In this document: positions 15,336 through 22,903 of the stretch, in pieces
How the letters are laid out: each line of letters opens with the position of its first letter
Numbering within the stretch: position 1 is the stretch's first letter
Assembly: GCA_029244465.1 (NCBI GenBank)
Contig: JAQWQN010000261.1
Span: forward strand, 1 to 23,958
Direction: 5' to 3'
Origin: Pseudomonadales bacterium
GTDB taxonomy: Bacteria; Pseudomonadota; Gammaproteobacteria; Pseudomonadales; Azotimanducaceae
DNA length: 23,958 nucleotides
Program-made: the position numbers and the translations under genes
Notes under the pieces: model-generated
The model's database searches: none
Told to the model about the DNA's origin: nothing
The model's input: only the letters and a program-made list of their open reading frames with translations

Positions 15336-16700
15336 CTAATCCCCTCTTCTGTTAGCAACCTGTTTTTTTGGTAAACGGCCCTCGATGTAATCGTCTATCA
15401 ATTCATGATAACGGCGAATTCGTTTTTCCTGATTGGACAGATACACGCCCTTAAAGCCTCTTGAACGGAAACCTTTTTGCTGCGTAACAAACACGCGTAC
15501 GTCATCCTCGATGCCCGGACCGATCGATACGTCCGAGCCAAACTCCAACATCGTGTGGGCAACTTCAGCACCTCGCCCGTGGTCCCGTTCCACGCCTGAT
15601 TCAAGCGCTGCCGGACTTGAATACCAAAAATTATCAAACAGACATTGCTGCGGATCCGTCGGATGCGGACGTGCTCGTAAAAAGTGAAAGCCATCACTCC
15701 ATAACGACACTGCAAAATTGGGGAACAACGTGTAGTGGAACGCATCCGTAAGCTGCTCATCCGGTACATGGTCGTAGTGGGTGAACCCTCGCGACGGTCC
15801 AATTTTCTTTTTGGCCTGTTGTAGTGCTGCGCGCGTTTTTTCTGGCTCAGCTTTAAAGTCGTCCGGATCCAGATCCCAGTACTTAAGCTGACTGGCCAAT
15901 GGCTCTAAAATGTTGCCTGCCTTGTCTGTCGACCCAACCCCGTAGCCACCCTCCATAATCATTCGATTGTGACCTTCATTGGAAAGATCGAATTGGGTTT
16001 CCTTGAAATAGGTGTTGATGTGACCGCGGAGCTCTTGGCGATTGCTGTCCGTCGTCTCGCCCATATGCACCGTGGGCACGTGGTAGGATTCGTTGAAATT
16101 ATCGAGCACAACCTTCCAATTACACGGCAACCACATACTGTTGGCCATGGTACGCTGCCATGTAGCGATATCGCGCGCTTGCCACTCATCCCAAATCGGA
16201 CCCAAATAGTCTTTCAAATTGCCACATTTTGGATCCATATTGATCCAGACGAATCCGGCAAACGTTTCACAGGCAATTTCTGACAACCTCACTTTTCCGC
16301 ACGGATTGCCTTCCGGAAAATCCTCTCGATCAGGCGCGAAGTTAAGTTCTCCGTCGGGCATAAACGCCCATGAATGATATTTACAGACAAATCGTTTGAC
16401 CGATCCTTTTGGTCCTTCGACCAACGGATTACCGCGATGCTGACAGACGTTATAAAAGGCTTTGATGCTGTTGTCCGTTTGGCGAACCATGAGAATTTCT
16501 TCATCGCCTACTGATTCCATCTGCCAATCGCCAGGGTTAGGCAATTCTGACGCACGGCCGAGCAGCAACCAGACTTTGGTCCACATGCCTTCCCACTCCT
16601 GGGCACGAAACGCCTGCGAGATATACCGCTTGCCTTCCAGCAACGACCCCCGGGTATGTTGTTCTGGATAGCGGTCAATGGCGATGATGTTTTCAGACAT
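15336..16700 (-). CDS. Rieske non-heme iron oxygenase, alpha (catalytic) subunit
   Basis: 454 residues. Rieske cluster ligands are C86-x-H88 (VCQHRG) and C106-x2-H109 (CKYHSW). The catalytic iron site is NFNESYHVPTVH with H207 and H212, plus an Asp at 399 or 400 in GIEDDVRVF. The order and length fit an aromatic ring-hydroxylating oxygenase alpha subunit with the SRPBCC-type C-terminal domain. It differs clearly from the 427-residue Rieske protein at 2641, so the two are not a recent duplication. No beta subunit, ferredoxin or reductase gene is near. The VOC gene follows after one base. The region before ATG 16700 has no good Shine-Dalgarno site, but the N-terminus matches the family. It is divergent from the PhyH gene. 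Confidence 0.93.
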   Translation of the reverse strand: MSENIIAIDRYPEQHTRGSLLEGKRYISQAFRAQEWEGMWTKVWLLLGRASELPNPGDWQMESVGDEEILMVRQTDNSIKAFYNVCQHRGNPLVEGPKGSVKRFVCKYHSWAFMPDGELNFAPDREDFPEGNPCGKVRLSEIACETFAGFVWINMDPKCGNLKDYLGPIWDEWQARDIATWQRTMANSMWLPCNWKVVLDNFNESYHVPTVHMGETTDSNRQELRGHINTYFKETQFDLSNEGHNRMIMEGGYGVGSTDKAGNILEPLASQLKYWDLDPDDFKAEPEKTRAALQQAKKKIGPSRGFTHYDHVPDEQLTDAFHYTLFPNFAVSLWSDGFHFLRARPHPTDPQQCLFDNFWYSSPAALESGVERDHGRGAEVAHTMLEFGSDVSIGPGIEDDVRVFVTQQKGFRSRGFKGVYLSNQEKRIRRYHELIDDYIEGRLPKKQVANRRGD

Positions 16701-16717
16701 TGTTCAAGGTCACAAAT

Positions 16718-16740
16718 GATACTCAGGATCGATCAGTATG
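16718..16740. promoter_or_regulatory. Imperfect dyad in the Rieske/PhyH divergent gap
   Basis: ATACT at 16719-16723 and AGTAT at 16735-16739 flank the 8-bp palindrome GATCGATC at 16727-16734. The element sits near the Rieske start in the divergent region and might be an operator; statistical support is modest. Confidence 0.25.
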
Positions 16741-16861
16741 CCCCCAAAAAACCCTTTAAAAAAGTCAGAGAGCCGTCCGATAATAGGCATGAATCAGGCA
16801 CCGGAGTACAACCATACTTACGCAAGCGGTTATCAATCAGTTTCAAGAACAAGGCTACGTT

Positions 16862-17671
16862 GTGATCGACCGCCTCCTCACGGCAGCCGAAATCGATCGA
16901 TATCAGCCGATCGTGCGCGCAGCTGTCGCCGAGCGGAAGCGGTTCGATAATCGTGCGTTGGCAGAGAAGAGTACCTACGAACAATCTTTCCTGCAGTGCA
17001 TGAATCTCTGGGAGGACTTTGCTGATATTCGTCCCCTGACTTTCAACGCAAAGATTGCTCAAGCTGCTGCAGAGCTGCTCGCGGCCGATGCAGTTCGCCT
17101 TTGGCACGACCAGGCACTATTTAAGGAACCCGGCGGACGCGTAACCGACCCGCACCAAGATCTGCCATACTGGCCAATGACCGAAGAGCAAGCACTCACC
17201 GCCTGGATACCGCTCAATGGATCGACAGTCGAAAATGGCTGCATGTATTACATTCCCGCATCTCATCGCACATCTGACCGCACGTTTATCGATATTTTTC
17301 GTCGCGGTGAGGAAGATCCTCTCGACCAGGCCAGCGGAATTCTGACGGCAGACCCAATCCATGTCGAAGTACCTCGAGGCAGCATCGCTTTTCACCACGG
17401 CTTGACCGCGCACGGCGCCAATGCCAACCGGACAAACCAGACACGAGAAGTACATACGATGATCTTCTTTGCAGACGGCACGACACGGAGTCAAAGCGGC
17501 AAACATCACGCCGTGGATCGGACCAACATTCAGCCAGGTACCGCCATCGCCAGTGAAGTCACCCCAATCGCCTGGCCCCGGGTTGATCTACCCCAGACGC
17601 CACAACCCTGGCACCTTGACCCAGTGCTCGAGCGCACCGGTGCTTTCCCTCAGAGCAAGAGGCTCAGGTGA
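16862..17671 (+). CDS. Phytanoyl-CoA dioxygenase (PhyH) family protein, N-terminus possibly frameshifted
   Basis: The frame from GTG 16862 gives 269 residues of a PhyH-type Fe(II)/2-oxoglutarate dioxygenase. Iron ligands are H98 and D100 in DPHQDLPYW and H184 in LTAHGANANRT, with R195 as the probable 2-oxoglutarate anchor. The reading frame stays open upstream to a stop at 16790-16792. The translated stretch TQAVINQFQEQGYVVIDRLL is the usual start of such proteins, so GTG 16862 is too late, yet no ATG, GTG or TTG lies in that stretch. An ATG at 16789 (MNQAPEYNH) is in the neighbouring frame. A one-base indel between about 16790 and 16841 would join them. Family members hydroxylate phytanoyl-CoA and many other small molecules. 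It overlaps the next gene by 4 nt. Confidence 0.85.
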   Translation: MIDRLLTAAEIDRYQPIVRAAVAERKRFDNRALAEKSTYEQSFLQCMNLWEDFADIRPLTFNAKIAQAAAELLAADAVRLWHDQALFKEPGGRVTDPHQDLPYWPMTEEQALTAWIPLNGSTVENGCMYYIPASHRTSDRTFIDIFRRGEEDPLDQASGILTADPIHVEVPRGSIAFHHGLTAHGANANRTNQTREVHTMIFFADGTTRSQSGKHHAVDRTNIQPGTAIASEVTPIAWPRVDLPQTPQPWHLDPVLERTGAFPQSKRLR

Positions 17672-18591
17672 GCATCCTGGTACTCTGCGAGGATGCCCCG
17701 GACTACGCTGAGTTTCTTGAGCCAGCAACCGATACGGTCTTCGCCAGGAATCTGCAACACGCTAACACCGAGAAACGTTCGTTTGAGATCTTGTTAGCCC
17801 AACCGGATCTTGCCGTACAGTACCTGCGCACGGGCCGCACACCACACTGGATCCAATCCACCTGGGCGGGCATTGAGCCACTGGCACAAGAGGCTCTTGC
17901 CAAACGGGTCTTAATCACTGGCATCAAGGGGATTTTTGGGCCCTTGATCGCAGAATACGTCTTCGCCTATCTCCTCGACGACGTGCGCGATCTCAACCGG
18001 ACTTGGCAGGCACAAAGCACGAAACAATGGCAACCCTATCTACCCGGGACTCTGCAAAATCGTCATCTGGTCATCGTCGGCACAGGATCGATCGGGCAGC
18101 ATGTCGCGGCAGTGGCTAGGACCTTCCAAATGCGCGTCACGGGAGTATCCCGGTCCGGTGCAACCAGCTCCGGCTTCGACGCCACAGTTTCAGTTAGCCA
18201 ACTGCCCGACGTCCTTCACGATGCCGACTATTGCTTAGTCGCCTTACCCGGCACCGCAGAGACCACCGGGCTAATTGACGCCGACGTACTAGCAGCGCTG
18301 CCCAGAGAGGCAATGCTGTTGAATATCGGCCGTGGCGTCACGGTGGATGAAGATGCCTTGATCGCAGCAATGAAGTCACAAAGGCTTCGCAAAGCGGTGC
18401 TGGACGTCTTTCAGACAGAACCGCTGCCTAGTGAAAACCCACTGTGGGATTCACCTGCTACGTACATAACCCCACACCTGTCGGCGGTTAGCCGACCGCA
18501 AGACATCGCAACAATATTCCTGCGCAATCTGGATCGCTACCGATCCGGCACCACACTCGAATATGTCGTCGATCTGCAACGAGGCTATTAG
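17668..18591 (+). CDS. D-2-hydroxyacid dehydrogenase (GhrA-like)
   Basis: 307 residues, a typical size. The NAD(P)-binding motif GTGSIG is at 138-143. Catalytic R222 lies in NIGRGVTVDE, E251 in FQTEPLP and H270 in ITPHLSA, all in the correct order. Family members interconvert 2-oxo acids and (R)-2-hydroxy acids; GhrA reduces glyoxylate and hydroxypyruvate. The start is GTG at 17668 in the overlap GTGA with the PhyH stop (TGA 17669-17671), so translation is coupled. This suggests the PhyH product, possibly a 2-hydroxy acid or its derivative, is the substrate. The next gene, 114 bp on, is convergent. Confidence 0.9.
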   Translation: MSILVLCEDAPDYAEFLEPATDTVFARNLQHANTEKRSFEILLAQPDLAVQYLRTGRTPHWIQSTWAGIEPLAQEALAKRVLITGIKGIFGPLIAEYVFAYLLDDVRDLNRTWQAQSTKQWQPYLPGTLQNRHLVIVGTGSIGQHVAAVARTFQMRVTGVSRSGATSSGFDATVSVSQLPDVLHDADYCLVALPGTAETTGLIDADVLAALPREAMLLNIGRGVTVDEDALIAAMKSQRLRKAVLDVFQTEPLPSENPLWDSPATYITPHLSAVSRPQDIATIFLRNLDRYRSGTTLEYVVDLQRGY

Positions 18592-18705
18592 GGAACCTGA
18601 GTCTGCTTACGCTGCAAGTTAAACCCCTGGTCGTCGTTGCTCGCTAACTTTGAGCACGCTTCCACAGAGGGTTGTCTCGATGGCCCCCACTGCGCCCACG
18701 GAAGG

Positions 18706-19032
18706 TCAGGCAGCGTGCTCTGGGCCGGTTACTTCATAGACCCACACACCGGCGGTTCGCTTATTGATCGCATCGCTCTGACGACGCCCATCGCGTGTTC
18801 CGTTGAGCGTGTCCAGCACCTCTTGTGCGGTCTCGGCTTCCGCTTCGTAAGCCGCCATATAGGGCAATGGACATTCCGCGCCCACGCTCTCCGCCAGACG
18901 AAACCTCTGCGCACGCCGCCAACCCGTGGTCGCTATGACCTCATCCAGATGCGTGTTTTCATACCACTCGTTAAATTCGTCTTCCTTACCGTCTCGCGGC
19001 TCTGACAGAACCAGCACTTGAAAGGTGGGCAT
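18706..19032 (-). CDS. Small dimeric alpha/beta-barrel protein (EthD/ABM-like)
   Basis: 108 residues beginning MPTFQVLVLSEPRDGKEDEF and containing NEWYENTHLDEVIATTGW, the His-bearing segment common in EthD-like and other dimeric alpha/beta-barrel (ferredoxin-like) proteins. Other members are the monooxygenase-like and YCII-type proteins. Size fits one such domain. These proteins often accompany oxygenase or VOC genes in degradation clusters, with few known activities. GGAGGACATT directly precedes ATG 19032. It is 30 bp downstream of the VOC gene on the same strand, so probably an operon with it. The exact subfamily is uncertain. Confidence 0.7.
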   Translation of the reverse strand: MPTFQVLVLSEPRDGKEDEFNEWYENTHLDEVIATTGWRRAQRFRLAESVGAECPLPYMAAYEAEAETAQEVLDTLNGTRDGRRQSDAINKRTAGVWVYEVTGPEHAA

Positions 19033-19062
19033 AATGTCCTCCGGTATTTAATGTTACACGCG

Positions 19063-19572
19063 CTAGGCACGCGCGCTGACGCCGTTCCAATGGGCAGCGG
19101 CGGCCTTTATTTCGTCAAAGTAGGCGCGCGTGCCGCGCGTCAGATCAGCAATCTCCATCATCATGCCGAAGTCGAGCGCATCGGAAAAATAAGCAAACCG
19201 CGTGCCACCACCCCGTCCCGAGAATGTCACCTGATGGTTTGCAATGAGATTGTCGAATGTGTCAGTACTCGGCCAACTGGAAACATGCTGCAAACCGCCA
19301 TGACCGCCGTTATCTTGCAGGAAGTCGCGGTAGGGAGAGGGCTCATCGTCCAGCGGTTGGATCAACTCTATCTGCAAATCGCCGCTGTTCGCGAGCGCGA
19401 TTCGAACCCGCATGTCGGTCGGTTGCGAACGGTAGAGCATCTCCTCAAAAACTGACGTATCCAATTCAAACCAGGGACCCACCCCTAAGGTATTTGCCCA
19501 GTGCTCAATGGCTTTATCCAGATCTGGCACAACATAGCCACTCTGTGCAATCGGCCCGAAAATTCTACTCAT
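19063..19572 (-). CDS. VOC-superfamily protein (glyoxalase/methylmalonyl-CoA epimerase-like)
   Basis: 169 residues from ATG 19572, which has AGGGAGGGCAGGA before it; the longer frame to 19605 is disfavoured. The VOC pattern is clear: IAQSGYVVPDLDKAIEHWANTLGVGPWF at the N-terminus (split as residues 8-35) and DLQIELIQ (65-72). GLQHVSSW with H96 and FGMMMEIAD with E140 follow. Q10 in place of an N-terminal His resembles the glyoxalase_4 subgroup. The metal site would use Q10, E69, H96 and E140. It differs from the VOC protein at 14645. The substrate is unknown; it is co-transcribed with the 108-residue barrel protein and divergent from the ALDH gene. Confidence 0.82.
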   Translation of the reverse strand: MSRIFGPIAQSGYVVPDLDKAIEHWANTLGVGPWFELDTSVFEEMLYRSQPTDMRVRIALANSGDLQIELIQPLDDEPSPYRDFLQDNGGHGGLQHVSSWPSTDTFDNLIANHQVTFSGRGGGTRFAYFSDALDFGMMMEIADLTRGTRAYFDEIKAAAAHWNGVSARA

Positions 19573-19692
19573 TCCTGCCCTCCCTCGAAGCCACACGGCG
19601 ATCATTTAGCCGAACATTATCCGCCGCAACGGCTTCTGGCACAAAGACCTTGCAAGCTCAGGTCAATCTGTAAGAATCCTCTTCCGTTTTTG

Positions 19693-19732
19693 GCACCCTA
19701 TCGGTGCTTGAATTAATTTGCCGATCATCGGC
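19693..19732. promoter_or_regulatory. Two small dyads upstream of the ALDH gene
   Basis: GCACC-5 nt-GGTGC (19693-19707) and GCCGAT-C-ATCGGC (19720-19732) lie just ahead of the ALDH ribosome site. The first sits in the spacer between possible -35 TTGGCA (19691) and -10 TTAATT. They could be operators or short leader hairpins. Confidence 0.35.
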
Positions 19733-19747
19733 ACAGGAGTATTTACT

Positions 19748-21172
19748 TTGAGCAATAACCAAAAGTTTTACATCAATGGTGAGTGGGTTGAACCACAATC
19801 AACGACCACCCTGGACGTCATTAATCCAGCCACAGAAGAAGCGATCGGCACGATTGCCCTGGGCAACGACGATGACCTGAACAACGCAGTCGCTGCAGCA
19901 ACGGCAGCATTCGAGACCTTTTCTCAAACGACCCGCGAAGAAAGGGTTGAGTTGCTGGAAAAAATCATTGCCTCGTTTCAAAAGCGTCTAGCCGATCTCG
20001 GTCAAGCCATAAGTCAAGAAATGGGCGCGCCCATAGGGCTTGCAAACGCAGCACAGGCGCCCTCCGGTCTCGGTCACTTTATGACAACATTGGCCGTCTT
20101 AAAGGAGTTTGAATTCGAAGAAGACCGCGGTAACGCACGCGTCATTAAAGAGCCCGCCGGCGTTTGTGGCCTGATTACCCCCTGGAACTGGCCTATCAAC
20201 CAAATCACGTGCAAAGTTGCACCCGCATTAGCTGCCGGTTGCACCATGGTGTTAAAACCCTCTGAAGTCGCACCGTTCAACGCCATAATTTTCGCCGAAA
20301 TAATGCACGACGCAGGTGTGCCAGCCGGAGTCTTCAACCTGGTTAACGGCGACGGTCCCGGGGTTGGCACCGCACTCTCCTCACATCCGGACGTCGATAT
20401 GATGTCTTTCACCGGCTCCACGCGAGCTGGTATTGAAGTGGCCAGAAACGCCGCGCCGACCGTTAAGCGAGTGGCGCAGGAACTCGGTGGCAAGTCTGCC
20501 AACATCATCCTTGATGACGCGGAATTTGCAAAGTCCATCTCTCGCGACGTGTTTGGTATGTGCATGAACTCGGGACAATCATGTAACGCGCCAACGCGTA
20601 TGCTGGTACCGCAAGCGCGCATGGATGAAGCCGCCGGTATCGCCAAAGCTGCCGCCGAACAGGTCGTAGTCGGTGACCCGAATGCAGATGGAACCACCAT
20701 TGGTCCGGTCGTCTCAGACGTGCAGTGGAACAAGATCCAAGACCTTATCCAAAAGGGTATTGATGAAGGCGCGACGCTCGAAACAGGAGGCACCGGGAAG
20801 CCAGAGGGTCTGAACTCAGGGTACTACGTAAAACCGACGGTCTTTTCGCATGTCACCAATGACATGAGCATCGCCCAGGAAGAGATCTTTGGTCCGGTGC
20901 TGTCACTGATTGGCTATGAAGATGACGACGATGCCGTACGTATCGCTAACGATACGCCCTATGGATTATCCGGGTACATCTCCTCATCAGATACTGAGCG
21001 AGCACGCGCTGTCGCGCGTCGGATTCGCACAGGCAATGTTCATTTGAACGGCGCAGGTCCTAACAATCAGGCGCCATTTGGTGGGTATAAGCAAAGCGGC
21101 AATGGCCGCGAATGGGGTTCGTTCGGCTTTGAGGAATTCCTCGAAGTAAAAGCGATTCTCGGCTACTCGTAG
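19748..21172 (+). CDS. Aldehyde dehydrogenase (NAD(P)-dependent, ALDH superfamily)
   Basis: 474 residues from TTG 19748, preferred because AGGAG sits 8-9 nt before it; the in-frame TTG at 19718 adds residues unlike the family. The catalytic Cys is C279 in MNSGQSCNAP, general base E245 in AQELGGKSAN and N147 in ITPWNWP. K170 in VLKPSEVAP and EEIFGPVLS (about 377-385) are in place for cofactor binding. The length is standard for a class that oxidises aliphatic or aromatic aldehydes to acids. It is well suited to handling aldehydes made by oxygenase or lyase steps nearby (inference). It is divergent from the VOC gene and convergent with the P450 gene, with a hairpin between. Confidence 0.93.
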   Translation: MSNNQKFYINGEWVEPQSTTTLDVINPATEEAIGTIALGNDDDLNNAVAAATAAFETFSQTTREERVELLEKIIASFQKRLADLGQAISQEMGAPIGLANAAQAPSGLGHFMTTLAVLKEFEFEEDRGNARVIKEPAGVCGLITPWNWPINQITCKVAPALAAGCTMVLKPSEVAPFNAIIFAEIMHDAGVPAGVFNLVNGDGPGVGTALSSHPDVDMMSFTGSTRAGIEVARNAAPTVKRVAQELGGKSANIILDDAEFAKSISRDVFGMCMNSGQSCNAPTRMLVPQARMDEAAGIAKAAAEQVVVGDPNADGTTIGPVVSDVQWNKIQDLIQKGIDEGATLETGGTGKPEGLNSGYYVKPTVFSHVTNDMSIAQEEIFGPVLSLIGYEDDDDAVRIANDTPYGLSGYISSSDTERARAVARRIRTGNVHLNGAGPNNQAPFGGYKQSGNGREWGSFGFEEFLEVKAILGYS

Positions 21173-21186
21173 CCTACCGCCAGCTT

Positions 21187-21208
21187 CGGAGAGGCACGCG
21201 CCTCTTCG
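21187..21208. terminator. Hairpin between convergent ALDH and P450 genes
   Basis: A 9-bp stem with one G-U pair and loop ACGC runs from CGGAGAGGC (21187-21195) to GCCTCTTCG (21200-21208). It lies 15 bp after the ALDH stop and 44 bp after the P450 stop in the other direction. There is no U-tract, so it would be an atypical or bidirectional terminator. Confidence 0.45.
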
Positions 21209-21251
21209 CAGCCGTACGCGCAATCCATCGACAGCTGATCGATGAGGCGAG

Positions 21252-22472
21252 CTAGCTAATGCGCATGGGCAATCGGTCAAATCCGTGCAGCGTGTTATTC
21301 ATCCGGTATCGCGGCTCTCCATCCAGTTCAAGCAGAGCAACCTGACTGATCAATGCCTTGAGCACGGCTTCGCCTTCCAGGCGCGCGAGCTGCTGACCTA
21401 CACAGACATGGACGCCATAGCCGAAACCAACGTGGCCGACTGCACGCCGATCTACCTGAAACTGATCAGCGTCTTGCCATTGGCGTGGATCTCTATTGGC
21501 AGCCGCCAAGCACAGGAGGATTTTTTGTCCCTCTGGAATCTGGATGCCGGAGACCTCCGCATTGCTATTCGTCGTGCGAAAAAAAGTCTGAGCTGGCGAC
21601 ATATAGCGAATCACTTCGGTGAAGGCCGATCGCACCAGACGCGGCTCCGCCTGCAATTTAGCCCATTGCGCGGGATGCTGCGCGAGACAATAAAGCATCG
21701 CGCCAATAGCAAAGATCGTTGTATCAAGCCCCGCCGTTAGGAGGGAACGCACCAGGAGACCTGCTTCCTCTCCCGTCACTTCGCCACGGTCCGCCGCGGC
21801 ATAGACACTAGCGCCAATGCCGTCATGGCTTAAGTTGTGGCGCTCACATTGCTCTACAACCCAAGCCGTCACCGTTTGGGCGTTCGCGAAAGACCGTTCA
21901 AATAGATCGTTTCGTGGTCCAAAGGCATTGAACGCCATATCGCCATACGGCAGCAGATTCTGGCGACCTTCCTTCACAACACCAATGGCATCCGGGAAGA
22001 CAGACAGTGGAAATGCCTCCGCGAGATCCTTGATACCGTCTATGTGCCCCTTCGCCACCAGACCGTCGACCAACTCCACCGCCTGGCGATCAAAGCGAGG
22101 CGCGAGCTCAGCCAGCGCACTGCGCGAGAGTGCCTCGTTGAGAACCTTTCTAGTTTTTGTGTGCAGGGGCGCATCGGCTTCAAGAATAATGCTTGGCGGG
22201 CGCCAAGGTTCCTCCAATTGAAAGTCGGACAAACCAACACCTCGCCGAGAGCAAAAAGTGGCCGGATCGTCTAACGCCGCTCGCACTGCCTCGTATCGAG
22301 CCAAGACAACCACATCGTACTTAGGCAGATAGACCACCGGACCCGCATCACGCAAGGAGGCGTGAAAGGCGTAAGGATTGGCAAGAAACTCGTTCGCATA
22401 CGGATCAATATCAAGTGCGATGGCCCCCTCTATAGTGGTCTCGCTCTTTGCATCCTGGTTTCGATCTTGCAT
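21252..22472 (-). CDS. Cytochrome P450, CYP199-like
   Basis: 406 residues, a soluble bacterial class I P450 size. The I-helix oxygen-activation motif is AGLDTT (247-252), the ExxR pair is E286-R289 in TEVIRY, and the haem loop is GFGYGVHVCVGQQLAR with axial C357. The segment EEPWRPPSIILEADAPLHTKTR (about 87-108) strongly resembles CYP199-type enzymes, which O-demethylate or hydroxylate para-substituted benzoates; this subfamily call is from memory. No ferredoxin or reductase gene is nearby. AAGGAG lies about 6 nt before ATG 22472. The gene is convergent with ALDH. A methoxy-aromatic substrate is an inference. Confidence 0.88.
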   Translation of the reverse strand: MQDRNQDAKSETTIEGAIALDIDPYANEFLANPYAFHASLRDAGPVVYLPKYDVVVLARYEAVRAALDDPATFCSRRGVGLSDFQLEEPWRPPSIILEADAPLHTKTRKVLNEALSRSALAELAPRFDRQAVELVDGLVAKGHIDGIKDLAEAFPLSVFPDAIGVVKEGRQNLLPYGDMAFNAFGPRNDLFERSFANAQTVTAWVVEQCERHNLSHDGIGASVYAAADRGEVTGEEAGLLVRSLLTAGLDTTIFAIGAMLYCLAQHPAQWAKLQAEPRLVRSAFTEVIRYMSPAQTFFRTTNSNAEVSGIQIPEGQKILLCLAAANRDPRQWQDADQFQVDRRAVGHVGFGYGVHVCVGQQLARLEGEAVLKALISQVALLELDGEPRYRMNNTLHGFDRLPMRIS

Positions 22473-22903
22473 TCCTACTCCTTAACCTCGAGCACATTCA
22501 AGCCCTGCCCTTTGGTCTCATGTTACCTTTTTAATCGCTGAGCTGAAGAGGATTCAATGCGCGGGCCTGACGTATTTGCGCAACTGGTCAGAGGATGGCG
22601 AGCAGCACACCCGCAGCTGTGTGCGAGCTCCAACCAGTGGATCGTTTCAGATCCTTCTTAGTGCCCTTGCCCCACCCTAGAACAGCCAACAACAGGCCTT
22701 AGGCTATGGCATCCATGAAGCCGTCGCGTGCACCGCTGGTGGTGATGTTCAATTTGAGCGCATTACGCCTGCCAACGCGGATTGGCGATCGTTTGCCTCG
22801 TTATCCTCAACACGCAGAGCCCAGGCCTTTGCGGTGATCTCGTGTGGGATCCAAACTCGCCCTTCGCTATCATCGTCACTGAAAGACAACATTGGTGGCT
22901 CAC
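22473..22903. other. 430-bp gap without a convincing gene; possible decayed coding
   Basis: No gene was called. A short plus frame at 22557 encodes about 34 residues (MRGPDVFAQLVRGWRAAHPQ...) with no clear ribosome site. A frame from 22681 stays open for about 96 codons without a usable start and reads GYGIHEAVACTAGGDVQFER. A neighbouring frame from 22782 reads GLCGDLVWDPNSPFAIIV. The mixed frames look like remnants of a gene with indels, but random open frames cannot be excluded. P450 (minus) and PhyH (plus) promoters must lie here. Confidence 0.4.

Noticed and set aside
18637..19005. 122-residue plus-strand frame opposite the EthD-like gene
   Set aside because: Composition is unlike a protein and the opposite strand has a strong start site and family pattern.
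20074..20793. 239-residue open frame antisense to ALDH
   Set aside because: Lies opposite highly conserved ALDH motifs; Ser/Pro-rich composition typical of a shadow frame.
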